Shown here: positions 1-10,927 of the stretch, one piece after another
Position numbering within the stretch: position 1 is the first letter of the stretch
Layout: each line of letters begins with the position of its first letter
Assembly: GCF_043380555.1 (NCBI RefSeq)
Contig: NC_091749.1
Coordinates: 11,213,610 to 11,277,609, forward strand
Direction: 5' to 3'
Length of the DNA stretch: 64,000 nt
Source of the DNA: Nothobranchius furzeri
Lineage: Eukaryota; Chordata; Actinopteri; Cyprinodontiformes; Nothobranchiidae
Notes under the pieces: model-generated
What the model was told of the DNA's origin: nothing
Seen by the model: the letters and a program-made list of their open reading frames with translations, nothing else
The model's database searches: none
Translations under genes and position numbers: made by a program

Positions 1-1285
1 TCGGGTCAATACGGTAATTTATATGTAGTGCAAAAATTAATTGTTTTTAAAGCCTTCTTGTTAAAAGATCTGTTATGTAAGGTTTGAGTGGGAGCTTACT
101 GAGAAACCCTGACTTCAGTTTAGTTTCCGCTTTCATTTATCTCTCTTCAAATTCCCCAACACACTCACTCACTCGCATGCGCGCACTCGCACACACACAC
201 ACACATACACACACACTGGTGAAGTCTGAGGGGAGAACAGGACTTATGTGTGTTTTAGTCGGGGCTTGTGGGAGATTTTAAGCTCCAACAAAATTCATAG
301 AGGCTCAGAGATCAGTTTTAGATTGCTGATTAACTGCATTCTAGGTCCCCTTTGAAGGTCTTTGATCTAATGCAGCGCTGCTGATGGAGACTATTCTAAA
401 ATTTTAACTAATGAAATAATTTACTTTTTAAAAAAACTAAACGTTTGCTGTGTTCTCTGTAGACAATATGGAAGTATTTCCTCTGGAGAGCAACTTAATA
501 AAATATCATACACATCCAGGCAGAGATGGGCCAGATCACATTACTGTGATTCATCCAAGAGGAAAACATCATAAAATGTTAATTTGCACCGAGGCGTAGA
601 AGAGACTAGCCCTTTCCGACCCGATCATTTACCACGTCTTTCCTTTCTGCAGCAAATGCAGGCAAAGATACTTAAAACGTTCACATTGAGCTTGTGGAAC
701 TTGAGTTTATAAAACAAAAACACGTGTTACGTGGTTTCCTGTTAATGAAACCTTTTAAAATAGTCTAAAGCGACCTGCCCTCAACCTAATGCATTGATCT
801 GTCCCCCGTGGAACAATTCTAACATTAGAAAGCTAATCTGACCCTGGTTATATCAGTTAACTGGTTTCTAACTTTCTTAGTTTATGACCAGCAGTCTCAA
901 CCTGGAAAGGTACTGGTGTCCCCTCATAAGGCTGAAGGCCAGAGTATTACTGATACTCATGTATGTAGGAGAACAACTTTGTATGGCTGTTGTTGTCCTG
1001 GGAGCATCGCCGGGTTGTGTGAAAAATATCTTTTAGTATGTAATAAATGTATTAATACTCACGTTAAATTGTATGGGTTTTTTTATTTTAGAGACTCAGC
1101 AATCATAAAGTCAACATTTTCTGTCTTTATTTCTTTTTCATCATCAGTAGACTTATTCCAGACTTGACAGGTTCGTCTGAATTCAGCCACATTGGAGGTT
1201 TTCAGCAGGAAAATCCTGTTAAAAGTCAAAGGTCAGGCATTCTCCTTCAAGACATTCTGCTAGAAAGCAGAATTCATGGTTCCAT
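1..1285. other. Non-genic stretch with a CA microsatellite
   Basis: No open frame here resembles a protein and no splice-framed exon was seen. A short interrupted CA run lies at about 189-217. The rest is AT-rich unique-looking sequence with no recognised element. Confidence 0.5.
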
Positions 1286-1289
1286 CCTT

Positions 1290-1560
1290 TACATCAGGTG
1301 GTCCAGGTCCTGAAGCAGCATGGCAGCCCCAGACCACCACACTACCACCACCGTGTCTGGCTTGTGTTTGTGCATTTTACGCTTTTATGCAAATTCAAAC
1401 ATGCTCCTGCTCTGGGATTAGAGCACTGGGAGAAAACCCACATGTTTGGGCCGAACATGCCAACTCTGCACAGAAAGACTGCAGCCGGGATTCAAACCAG
1501 CAACCTTTTAGTTGCAAGGCAACAGTGACACTACCTGCTCCACTATGTAGCCCGTAGGTC
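1290..1560 (+). repeat. Dispersed retroposon-like repeat (GGGATTCAAACC type)
   Basis: The 3' half reads as an old copy of a common fish repeat: a run about CACAGAAAG, then a GGGATTCAAACCAGCAACC block, then a line on CAACAGTGACACTACCTGCTCCACTATG. This word order recurs in many fish interspersed repeats. Short overlapping open frames inside it are not genes. The exact family name is not certain, and the 5' boundary is soft. Confidence 0.45.
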
Positions 1561-2434
1561 TGATCTTTTTGTGTTGGTTTGAATCCAGACCAAGATGTCT
1601 CCCTTTTTTGTCTGTCAGTTCATAGAATGTTTTCCCAGAATTCCCCGGGATCGTCGTGATGGTTATCCTCACTGACACGTGTGGGTCGATGAGACACTCT
1701 GCGGGTGTGTGTTTTTGAGTTGGCCACTAGAGGGCGCATCTAACCTAGAGGAAGAGTGACTGGAGGGTGGAGGACAATGAAGTCACAAGTTGAACGTCTC
1801 ACACTACACCTTCAATTCAAAATCCTCTCCATTTGAAACTCTTCCTCAGCTGTAATCAACGTACATCTCCATCTCTTTGCAAGTCATAGACATTTTAAGT
1901 TTGACTGGATACAGAAATGTTGTGATGCTAATTTATTCATGGGGAAACATGCTGACCACTTTCTAACTGAACCTTAAAGTCAGTTTCTGTGGAGCTGTTT
2001 GTGTAGATTGCTCCGTAAACAACATTGGTTTGAAGAAATAGAGTAATTGTAACTGGCTTGAAATCGGTGAGTATCAACACATTCATCTTCACACTGAGGA
2101 TTCCAGTTAGGTGGTCCAGGAACTTGTCTAAGATGCCTCCTGGCTACCTCCCCCTGGAGTGGAAGACCCATGCATCACCCAGAGGTTTATAAATCTTCTC
2201 TGACCTGTTAACACCTTGGGATCCTCATGGAGGAGCTGGAGAGTCACTGGGAAGGAGGTAGGTCTGGGTTACCCTCATGAATACTTTGCCTCCATGACTT
2301 GACACTGGATTAGTGGATCTGTTGTCTGGATGTAACATCTTGGATCTTTTATCAGCAAACCTTAGACATTTTATGAAAGCTGAATTTAGTTTGACCAGCA
2401 GAGGTAAAACTAGGTGCTGACTGAGGATCAATTA
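1561..2434. other. Non-genic stretch, nothing recognised
   Basis: No gene, terminal repeat or familiar TE tail was found. Two short minus-strand open frames lack any recognisable domain. Confidence 0.45.
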
Positions 2435-2622
2435 GTAAAAAGGTTCCTATATAAGAAACCCAGCATAGAGGTTGCATAAAGTCACTGACTAGTGTCAGAT
2501 TCTTTACAGCAATTCCTCATACTAAGCAAGCATTTAGCGACAGTGGAGAGGAAAACTCCCTTTTAACAGGAATAAACCTCCAGAGGATCCTGGCTCAGTA
2601 TAAGCAGTCATCCACCATGAAG
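2435..2622 (-). repeat. LINE/retroposon 3'-region copy, reverse orientation
   Basis: This segment is the reverse-complement relative of the block at about 58960-59140. Shared words include the CAGTCACTGAC/GTCAGTGACT stretch, the GGAGAGGAAAACTCCC block and CCTCCAGAGGATCCTGGCTCA. The copy near 59 kb continues into a GGCGCTATATAAATAAATTG tail, typical of an L2/Maui-like 3' end. This copy lacks that tail. Confidence 0.6.
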
Positions 2623-3860
2623 GTGAAGAAAGCAATGAAATGCAAAGGTTAAAACACTGTCCACTTCATCAGTGTGCCACAGGTTACTCTCTGGTCTCCA
2701 AACCAGATAACACATTGCTCGTGACCTCGCAACCGGGAGGTACAGTCATAACAGAATCTGTGCTTCGCCAGAAGACTCCAGACAAAGGACAGAAACCTTA
2801 ACCCTTAATAAAAGAATGTTATTCTTTCTCATACAATCAAGTATTCACTTTAAAGATTAATTAGAATTACATTATGTAATTAATCTTTTAACTAAAGCGA
2901 TTTAATATAATAAAATAATGTCCTGACTGCTTTACAGTAATGAATGAATCAACATAATAGATGTCACGGCCTTTATACTTCCAAAAAAATTTTGATTTCC
3001 AACTAAAGGCCGTTGGTGAAAACAGATGATTTCCTCTAAGCACGCACTTTAGACTTGATTTCTTACAAATTTTATAAATGGTTTATTCTTCCAAAAAATT
3101 GTTCAGAATTCATTCAAAATGTTCTACTTTTGATCAAATGAAAATTAACCTTAAATAAAATTATCAGGTATAAAAATGGTAAAAAAAAATCATTTAACCA
3201 AATCCTCCCATTTTCCCTGACACTTGGCCAACAAACATTCTTTCACACACCTCCCCATGTGCTACTAATAAGCTTAATGACTAAGGCGTGTCCAAAAAAT
3301 TCAACTACATCAATTTGCCAAAAAACAAAAAAATAACAAATTTTAATTGCAAACTTAACTTATTATAAAGGGAATGATAAAAGAAGGAATTCTAAAAGAA
3401 ATTTATAACTAACAGATTTATGTTACTTTACTGAAAGGGCCACCACATTCTGGCCCCTAATTCATGTTTAACACGAATTACATTTATACCTCTAGTGGCC
3501 GTTACAAAATGGATCATTAACATTAACAAACTTACATTAAACATGAGCTTTCCTTTTCTCAAAGAATTCATTCAAATTATACATACAACATTTCATAAAA
3601 CGAATAACCCCCCCTTTTTTAAGGCGTCCATTCATGTCTTCTGAGAACAAAAACAGAGATCAATGTCCTCTTTTAAGTTCTTTTCATCTTTCTTCATTAT
3701 GTGTATGTTATATAATGAGATTGTCATGGTATGCGTCTTCCCCCTCCTTCATGTGCCTCCTGGTGTCCTCCATCCCTCTCTAGATTCCCTTTTGTGTCTC
3801 ACAGCGCCCTCATGTGTCCTTTGTCTGCGTCTCATTTATGTGTTTGTAGGCATTCGATCA
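2623..3860. other. AT-rich non-genic stretch
   Basis: AT-rich sequence with A and T runs and a C7T6 run near 3609. No reading frame with a recognisable domain and no clean terminal repeats were seen. Confidence 0.45.
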
Positions 3861-4205
3861 TGGTAAAATGGTAAATGGCCTGTATTTGATATAGCGCCTT
3901 CTAGAGTTCTTGAAACCCCTCAAGGCGCTTTACAACACAATCAGTCATTCACCCATTCACACACACACATTCACACACTGGTGGGGATGAGCTACGATGT
4001 AGCCACAGCTGCCCTGGGGCGCACTGACAGAGGCGAGGCTGCCGAGCACTGGCGCCACCGGTCCCTCCGACCACCACCAGCAGGCAACGTGGGTTAAGTG
4101 TCTTGCCCAAGGACACAACGACAGTGACAGACTGAGCGGGGCTCGAACCTGCAACCTTCCGATTACGGGGCGAGCACTTAACTCCTGTGCCACTGTCCCC
4201 ATCCC
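3861..4205 (+). repeat. Teleost dispersed repeat 'A', longest copy
   Basis: The copy opens with a GGTAAATGGCCTGTATTTGAT word, continues through CAAGGCGCTTTACAACAC and a CACACACA stretch, and ends in a GGGGCTCGAACCTGCAACC block followed by CACTGTCCCC. Related copies occur in this window at about 5068-5185 (truncated) and 55905-56230. Three dispersed copies in 64 kb mark it as an interspersed element. The class (SINE-like or LINE-derived tail) is not resolved by eye. Open frames on either strand are incidental. Confidence 0.7.
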
Positions 4206-5067
4206 TTCCAGTTGTAGCTCCAGCCTCTTTGTCCCCGGCTCTGTGTCTGTTTGGGTGTGTACGTGCCCATTCCCCAATAGCTGGGTTTCATGTGACGTCA
4301 TCACCAGCGTGCGCAAATTCGTTGGAGGGCAGGAAGTGAAGTGGAATACAGCAATTTAGCAATCGCAACGGTAAAAATGCCTATGTTTTGTGTTGTTTAT
4401 GGTTGCTCCAATCGCTCTAACCGAGAAAAAAATAAAAGATTTTTTAGAGTACCGAAGGTTGTCGTTCACAGAGGCGACAAGTATAAAAAGCTTACAGAAC
4501 AACGTCGGAAAAAATGGATTTTAAACCTACGCCTGCGGTCAGGAGGAGCAGAGTCTGACAATGCCCGCGTCTGCGGTGACCACTTCCTCCAAGGTATATT
4601 AACAGCTAACGTTGTTTTATGGCGGTGTTTAAATACCGCAATGTTAGTTCTATTGTAGTGATTACTTGTAGTCTTAATATGAACATTATTCGACTTTTTA
4701 GGCCGCCCTAGCTCCTTAGATGAGGTTGAGTCGGAAGACTGGGCTCCAACGGTCAACCTCTGTTACCAGAAGTCTAAGCCCAAGTCAGAAGCCTCTCTTC
4801 AACGGGATCAGAGGATGAAGCTAAAGGAAGACAAACAAAAACGGTATGATTGTGCAGAAACTCTGTTGGATCTTCAGATACCAGACAAGCAGAGAGTTGA
4901 GAGCTCTGAACCAACGGTGACACCTGACCACCCACAGTCCGAGCGCATCGGTGTGATTGAGACGTTTAATGATGGAGGTACGTTTTTTTTTATGTTTATA
5001 CTGCAGATGTGGTTAAGAATCTAAAACAGCATGCAACATATAATGTAAACATATAAATGACCTGAAC

Positions 5068-5185
5068 TTGTGTTGCGCCTTTCAGAGTCAGAGGACTCCA
5101 AAGAGCTTTACATCATTCACCCATTCACACACTGATAGTGATGACCTGCAATGCAGTCACAGCTGCCCTGGGGCGCACTGACTGA
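5068..5185 (+). repeat. Dispersed repeat 'A', truncated copy
   Basis: It shares CACCCATTCACACACTG and CACAGCTGCCCTGGGGCGCACTGAC with the longer copy at 3861-4205. It lies in the intron of the THAP transposon gene and is cut at its 3' side near the hairpin element. Confidence 0.65.
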
Positions 5186-5245
5186 GACAACAGACAACAT
5201 CTTTATTTTTTAACATATTTCTGCAATACAGTTTCAGTAAATGAT

Positions 5246-5544
5246 CCATGCTTTCGTTCTTTTTTAAACACAGAAACAGTTTTGTTTACCTGTTTGTAGC
5301 TACGGTTTCGCCGACAGCTGCCGGCTTCTTCAGGCTGACGGTGATGGTGGCGCGTCACTTCCTTCTCCGTTTATAGAAGAAGGAATGGAGAAGGAAGTGA
5401 CGCGCCACCATCAGCGTCAGCCTGAAGAAGCCGGCAGCTGTCGGCGAAACCGTAGCTACAAACAGGTAAACAAAACTGTTTCTGTGTTTAAAAAAGAACG
5501 AAAGCATGGATTTACAAAGACACAGCAAGAACACACCTAAGATG
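5246..5544. mobile_element. Hairpin element with paired hammerhead-like motifs
   Basis: Positions 5246-5509 form a nearly perfect inverted repeat: arms of about 120 bp around a short centre near 5374-5380. A non-palindromic 35-bp tail follows to 5544. A 13-bp direct repeat, TTCAGTAAATGAT, flanks the unit at 5233-5245 and 5545-5557, consistent with a target-site duplication. Each arm carries a CTGAAGA box, a GCCG/CGGC stem and a GAAAC box (plus strand 5422-5450; minus strand 5333-5305). These resemble the conserved core of hammerhead ribozymes reported in Penelope-like elements and retrozymes. A short ACC/GGT stem III can be drawn, but stem I is not evident, so activity is doubtful. Confidence 0.55.
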
Positions 5545-5711
5545 TTCAGTAAATGATGTCCGGCATACCCTAAATCTAGATGCAAATACTGATTTCTTCC
5601 AATAATCTTATAAAAACAGTAATGTCTTAACTTAATGCTTATACACATTTTAGCTTACAGTTCTTTAGGTTAAAGTTGCTTTCTAGCACATAACTAAAAC
5701 GATGCACCAGT

Positions 5712-6792
5712 TAGGGCGGCTCAATTAATCGAATTTTAATCACAATTACGATCTGAGTTTTGAATGATTATACAAACAAAACAAGCCGATAATTTGCTCC
5801 TCCCACTTGTGCTGCCCTGAGTTGCAAATGAAGCGCTCCCAGTGTTGCCAACTTGGCGACTTTGACGCTATTTCCAACAGCTTTTCAGGCCTTCTTGATT
5901 TTTTAAATCTTAAAAGTACCTAGCGAACACCTGAGAAACATCTCTGGTAACCCTTAGCTACTTTCTGGATAACTGTCGTTGACATTTCCTGCAGGTTAGC
6001 TAAACACTCCGCCTGCGCTCCGGACCGTTCTTCAGGACATTAGGAAAGGGAATGATGTAGTGATGTGTCAGTCGCTAAAGAAACAGCTCTCAGAGCCGGC
6101 TCCCTGTTGGATTAACCAGAGTGAGTGACACGCACACCGCACCTGCGGACTTCTGAGCCACTAAAAACGGCTAAATGTGCGTGTGCGGCGCGCTAAACAG
6201 TGCAGCTTGCCCCTGATTGCTGTGAGACCAGGTTGGGGGGTGGGGGGTGCAGCTGTGGTTGGGACAATTATTACATTAACTGATGGACTTGTAAATTATA
6301 AATAAGGTAGAAATAAGTTCCTCACGCTGATAAATAATAACTAATCTCTCTGAGGACACGGTGCTAGTGCACTCTCCTACAGCACCTTGACACGACTCAA
6401 TAAATGTTATGCAACATTTTGTGAACATCAGTTTATTTGCATTTATTTGTTATAAATGCCACTGTATAATTCTTGCTGTCAGTATTTGCAAGATATTGGT
6501 ATTTGGGTCTGTACTGGTTAGACTTAAATGAATTAAACCAAGGTCTATAGCCCTTGGGTCATAAACTATGAGCTATAAGTATATTGGTCTTTTTATACTG
6601 GGAATCAGGAGTTATTTTAGTGATCATCTTGTTTCTTATTTATTTTTGTCCTGATTGCGCCCTGAACAATTTTATGACTGAATAAAAACAAATAAAATCA
6701 ACATAAATTGAAAAATCGTCCTAAATAATCGAGATCACAATTTCAGTCACCAAAATCGTGATTATTATTTTTGCCATAATCGAGCAGCCCTA
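5712..6792 (+). mobile_element. Non-autonomous hAT element with perfect 8-bp duplication
   Basis: The element begins TAGGGCGGCTCAATTAATCG and ends with the complement of TAGGGCTGCTCGATTATGG. It is flanked by the identical 8-mer GCACCAGT at 5704-5711 and 6793-6800. Eight-base duplications and TAGGG-type ends are hallmarks of hAT transposons. No transposase frame is visible in its 1081 bp, so it would depend on a partner. It lies inside the THAP-transposon intron and is therefore younger than that element. Confidence 0.88.
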
Positions 6793-7241
6793 GCACCAGT
6801 TATTAACACGGCTTCTGATTTTCCCAGCCATTATAATAGAAATGAATCAAGTGCTGCTTAAAATAGGGACATCTAAAACAGGGAGGTGTACACATCTTGT
6901 AAAATTGTCATTACACATTTTTAAAAAATAAGATTTTTTTTTTACATTTACCATGGCTCTACAAATCATTTGGCTCAAGTGCTTGGTAGAGTTGCAATCT
7001 TTTTATCCTATCTCAACTGTTTATACATTATTTTTAATGATACAGACACAATTACTTGACTTGACTTCAGTAATTATGCCCTCCGATTGCAGGCTACGCA
7101 GATGCCGGGACCCAGACAGAGCTTACGATGAAGGACATTGAGAAGATGGAGGACGTTCTGAGACAGAACACAACAGAGCTGGCAGATCTTCACTCCAAAA
7201 AACTGGACACAAATTTTTGTCAGAACTCATTTGAAAAAAAA

Positions 7242-7818
7242 ATGAGGACAAGACTAAATTCTACAAGGGACTCCCCAACTTTTTAGTTTTATTGCAGATT
7301 TTTGAGCTGTGTGAGCCCTACATCACCTATGGCCCCATGTCTGTGCTGTCTAAATTTGAACAGTTTATGTTAGTTTTAATTAGGTTGAGACTAAATCTCC
7401 CACTGAAAGATTTAGCTTTCAGATTCAAGATTTCTCTGTCCAGTGCTTCCAGAATTTGGCATAAATTAATTGACATACTTTATGAAATACTAGAATTTCA
7501 AATTGAGTGGTCAGAGCGACATGTACTTCATGCAACAATGCCAATGTCATTCAGAGAGGCATTTGGAAATAAAGTTGCTGTGATAGTTGATTGTTTTGAA
7601 GTTTTCATTGAGAGGCCCTCTAATTTATTAGCCCAAGCACAAACTCGGTCAAATTATAAGCACTATCATACTGTAAAATTTCTAATTGGAGTTGCGCCCC
7701 AAGGCTATGTTACATATATATCTTGTGCCTGGGCAGGGAGAGTCAGCGATAAGCAGATTACATTAGAGAGTGGCCTCTTAAAAAACTTGTTGCCTGGAGA
7801 CATTATATTAGCTGACCA
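7242..7818 (+). pseudogene. DDE_4-type transposase, truncated and frameshifted
   Basis: The readable frame begins just after the A9 run (NEDKTKFYKGLPNF) and runs through FELCEPYI. A helix-turn-helix region follows (about residues 39-58 from the Met at 7292: LKDLAFRFKISLSSASRIW). The first catalytic Asp is in VIVDCFEVF (residue 100) and the second in GDIILAD (residue 175). The third acidic residue and the C-terminus are absent because the sequence changes to an unrelated GC-rich stretch. A full-length protein would catalyse cut-and-paste transposition; this copy cannot. The upstream THAP exons and this frame probably formed one spliced protein before the one-base slip in the A run. Confidence 0.78.
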
Positions 7819-8284
7819 ATTTTACCGCAAAGACTACAACTCCCATGATGCTTTGCGGCGCCAGCGCGGAGCAGATGCGCCCCCTCCTTTGTGTTTTTTC
7901 AGCGCCGAGGCAGTCAGAGGTAGTTGGGTGTCTGCAGCTCCGCTGCCTCGGACAAACTACACTCCTCTCAGCGCCGAGTTCACTCAGCTGTTTTCTGACG
8001 TTGAAGCCCAGAAACGGAGATTCTAACCGCTCAGTAATGTGTTCACGACTGAAAGAGAAAGTTTTCAAACTAATGTCCAGACAGAGCTGATATAACTTCA
8101 GCAAGCAGCGACACGCTCAAACCAGCCCGACTCTGTGGCTGCTGTCGTGTTTCCTCCCTGACACAACAACGTGGTCAAGCTGCTCAGACATGTTCATCAG
8201 CACAAACCTATGTGAGCACCTGTTGTCATCTAATGTTGTCATTATTATGATGAAGATAAACAAAACAATAGGAGCCTCCTCCTC
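7817..8284. other. GC-rich segment with a ZNF143-like motif
   Basis: Foreign sequence that replaces the 3' end of the transposase. It contains ACTACAACTCCCATGATGC at 7833-7851, very close to the consensus ACTACAAYTCCCAGMATGC bound by ZNF143/THAP11. A GC-rich patch follows. Open frames on both strands overlap and show no domain. It could be a promoter-derived or TE-derived fragment. Confidence 0.35.
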
Positions 8285-8522
8285 AGCTCAGATCAGCCCC
8301 ATGATGCAGGTATCTGGCTGGAACAGGTGAGCATCACAGTAAACCAGTGGAGCAAACTGAGCTTTAAATATGTTGGATTTATGCTCTTTTTCTGCTCCAA
8401 AACATGAAAGTTAACAGGTGAGATGTTGCATTTTCATTTAAGATAAAATGATATTTTTATTTTGTTGTTGTTCCGTGAGAAAAGATTTAACCTACAGTAA
8501 ACAGGAAGTGGAAAGGCTGCAG
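8285..8522 (+). repeat. Two-copy repeat 'B', first copy
   Basis: This block matches 21388-21612 over most of its length. Shared words include GAACAGGTGAGCATCACAGTAAA, GGAGCAAACTGAGCTT, TTTTCTGCTCCAAA and GATTTAACC. Both start near a GATGCAGGT word. It may be an old mobile element or a remnant of a duplicated gene segment. No frame is conserved well enough to choose. Confidence 0.55.
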
Positions 8523-8745
8523 ATAGATGAATAGAATAGAAAATCCCTTTATTGTTCCTCAGTGGGGAAAGCTAGATGTCACAGCAGCGATGACACTTAT
8601 TACAGGAGAAAAAAAAGGAGAATAAAAATAAGAAAAATGAATAAACAAGAAAACATAAATCCTGAATAAAGCCAGGGGTGCAGACTCTCCCACCAGATCC
8701 ACGGTGCAATTCAACCTGACAACAGTTATCTTTATTTTCATTTAC
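8523..8745 (-). repeat. Retroposon 3' tail, reverse orientation
   Basis: Read on the minus strand it ends CAATAAAGGGATTTTCTATTCTATTC, a cleavage-signal-like AATAAA followed by short tandem pentamers. This is the usual form of a fish LINE/SINE 3' end. The upstream body has no recognisable frame. Confidence 0.5.
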
Positions 8746-9104
8746 ATGAACGATCATGAGGAATCATCTGGACAAATGTGAAAGAAAAAGATCTGTAGAG
8801 AAGGAAAATGGAAAGTGTAGGAGAAAACGAGGATGTACTTCTTTAGTAAATGTTCACTGATGAGTTTTCGTGTTTGGGAAATTACAAGTGAGGTCAATCA
8901 CAAGTTGTGTTTTCATAAAATAGTGTTTCCATCTGAAAATAAGTCAGGGTTTTATTTTAACTTTATTTCTCATTGTTGCAGCTGGATGCTCTTCTGCGCA
9001 CCTCTAACAGGTTACCAGACATTTGAGATTATTTTCTAGTTATTCAATTAAATGATAATTGTATAATGAATATTTTTTCTAAAGCAAAGTTTTAATAAGT
9101 TATT
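8746..9104. other. Non-genic stretch, nothing recognised
   Basis: AT-rich sequence. Short open frames here lack domains. Confidence 0.4.
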
Positions 9105-9119
9105 AAATCAGACCCATCA

Positions 9120-10727
9120 ATGCCATAGACACAATCTCTGTCACACCGCTGCATCTTTCGGATCATTACTTCATCCATTTCAGCACGACTCTGCAAGGGA
9201 GGTCCACTGCTTCCTCCCCAATGGTCTCATTCCGCCGCAACCTCCACAATCTGGCACCCAACTACTTCTCCTCTCTTGTTGCCTCCACTCTTCCATCTCC
9301 CAGCACATTCTCTGCTTATGAAGTGAATGAAGCCACCTAGTCACTCTGCTCCACACTCTGCTCTTGTCTTAACAACTTGTGCCCTTTAGCCACTAGACCT
9401 GCTAGATCCTCTCAGTCGCACTCTTGGCTAAATGATACCCTCCGGTCTCTACGCACCAATCTTAGAGCTGCGGAACGGAAATGGCGCAAAACAAAAGATC
9501 CTGGTCATCAATTGAAATTTCAGGAATTACTGTCCTCATTCTCTGCCAGCATCACTGATGCAAAGAAAGCTTTCTACACTGACAAAATTCTCAGCTCTAC
9601 TGACTCTCAGAAACTATTTTCAACATTCAAAACTCTGCTCAACCCTCCATCTCCACCTCCTACCAACAATCTATCAGCTGACACCTTTGCCTCATTCTTC
9701 ACTGACAAAGTGGCAGCTATAAGCAAACAGTTTACTCAACTGGACACTCCTGAACATTCGCAACCACAAACTCCTTCTAGCCCAACCATCTCAGGCCCTA
9801 CTGCTTCATTTTCCTCTTTTTCCCCTCACTGAGAATTGTGTGTCCAAGCTTCTCACGTGCAGCCGCCCTACTACATGCCCACTTGACCCTATTCTGACTA
9901 AGCTGCTCCAAGCTATTGCTCCTACAGTAGCCGCAGCAGTCATACGTGATCAACGCTTCACTGACATCCGGTACATTTCCCACCTCTCTCAAGCATGCTC
10001 AGGTTAAACCTCTGCTAAAAAAACCCATCTCTTCCTCCAAATCACGTGGAGAACTACCGACCTATCTCTCTCCTCCCTTTTCTGTCCAAAATCATTGAAA
10101 GGGTGGCTTTCAAGCAGATCACAGAATACCTCTCACAAAACTGTCTGCTTGACCCTTACCAGTCTGGGTTCAAACAGGGCCACTCCACAGAAACCGCTCT
10201 GTTAGCAGTGACTGAATCCTTAAAAGAAGCTAGAGCGACAGGCAAATCCTCAGTGCTTATCCTGCTCGACTTATTGGCTGCATTTGACACTGTCAACTAT
10301 GGCTTCCTTTTGTTCACACTCTCTAGCATGGGCATCACAGAGTAAGCACACGCCTGGTTTGAATCGTACCTCACAGGACGATCATTCAGTGTATCTTGGC
10401 TTGGACAATCCTCTACCATGCACCATCTTGCCAAAGGGGCCCCCCAGGGCTCTGTACTAGGACCTCTTCTCTTTGCCACATACACCACCTCACTGGGTGA
10501 GATCATTCGATCACATGGCTTCTCCTACCACTGCTATGCAGACGACACCCTGGTCTATCTGTCATTTCCACCGGACGACCACACTGTCTCTGCATGAGTA
10601 TCAAACTGTCTCTCTGACATAACAAAATGGATGAAATCCCACCATCTCCAGCTCAACCTCTCTAAAACTGAACTACTTGTCATCCCAACAAAACCATCCA
10701 TACAGCATAATATCGCATCCAAAATGA
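9120..10727 (+). pseudogene. LINE ORF2, endonuclease end and reverse transcriptase (5' part)
   Basis: The frame runs from the end of an endonuclease domain through a linker (HSWLNDTLRSLRTNLRAAER) to the RT palm. Motifs include YRPISLLPFLSKIIERV, GFKQGHSTETALL, the catalytic LLDLLAAFDTV, GAPQGSVLGPLLF and the YADD box at 10535-10546. Stops or frame changes occur near 9832, 10343 and 10597, so the copy is dead. The product would copy LINE RNA into DNA at the nicked target. The coding sequence stops at the hAT insertion and continues at 14786. Confidence 0.82.
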
Positions 10728-10927
10728 CTTCCTATTAGAGCCCTGCACGGGCCTAAAATCTGAGCCCGTGTCCGGCCCGGCCCGAGGGGGTGGAGCCCCA
10801 GCCCGACCCGGCCCGAGAAGGTTTTCAGGATTCTCTGGGCCGACCCGAGCCCGAGCCTGACTTTTTTTTAACCAACTAAATGAAAACAAAGTGCGTCAAT
10901 CCTGACCAATGTGTTAAAAGACGTGCA

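Larger units (their letters stand above)
4377..7278 (+). pseudogene. THAP-domain protein of the transposon, three exons
   Basis: Exon 1 (4377-4593) encodes a complete THAP zinc finger, with Cys5, Cys10, Trp47, Cys66 and His69 in a VCGDHF motif. The AVPTA-like box seen in many THAP domains is absent from this short exon. Exon 2 (4702-4977) follows an AG acceptor and carries a GRPSSLDEVESEDWAPT stretch, a linker often found after THAP domains. It ends at GATGGAG/GTACGT, phase 1. Exon 3 begins at 7093 after TTGCAG and stays in frame (GYADAGTQTELTMKDIEKM, coiled-coil-like). A run of nine As at about 7232-7240 then shifts the frame away from the transposase and the frame closes at TAG near 7276. 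THAP domains bind DNA; here it would recognise transposon ends. I start at the ATG of MPMFC because the THAP Cys must lie close to the N-terminus. Confidence 0.72.
4321..7816 (+). mobile_element. Decayed THAP + DDE DNA transposon (ISL2EU/IS4EU-like)
   Basis: A THAP zinc-finger gene split into exons is followed on the same strand by a DDE-type transposase of the DDE_4 group. This combination is known from animal ISL2EU/IS4EU transposons. The 3' part is missing: transposase homology stops at about 7816, inside the catalytic core, where unrelated sequence begins. No intact terminal inverted repeats (TIRs) were found, so both ends are approximate. The intron between 4977 and 7093 has been colonised by three later elements: a repeat-A fragment, a hairpin element and a hAT element. 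Confidence 0.75.

Noticed and set aside
3957..4316. 119-codon minus-strand frame
   Set aside because: It lies almost wholly within dispersed repeat A; other copies of the repeat do not keep the frame.
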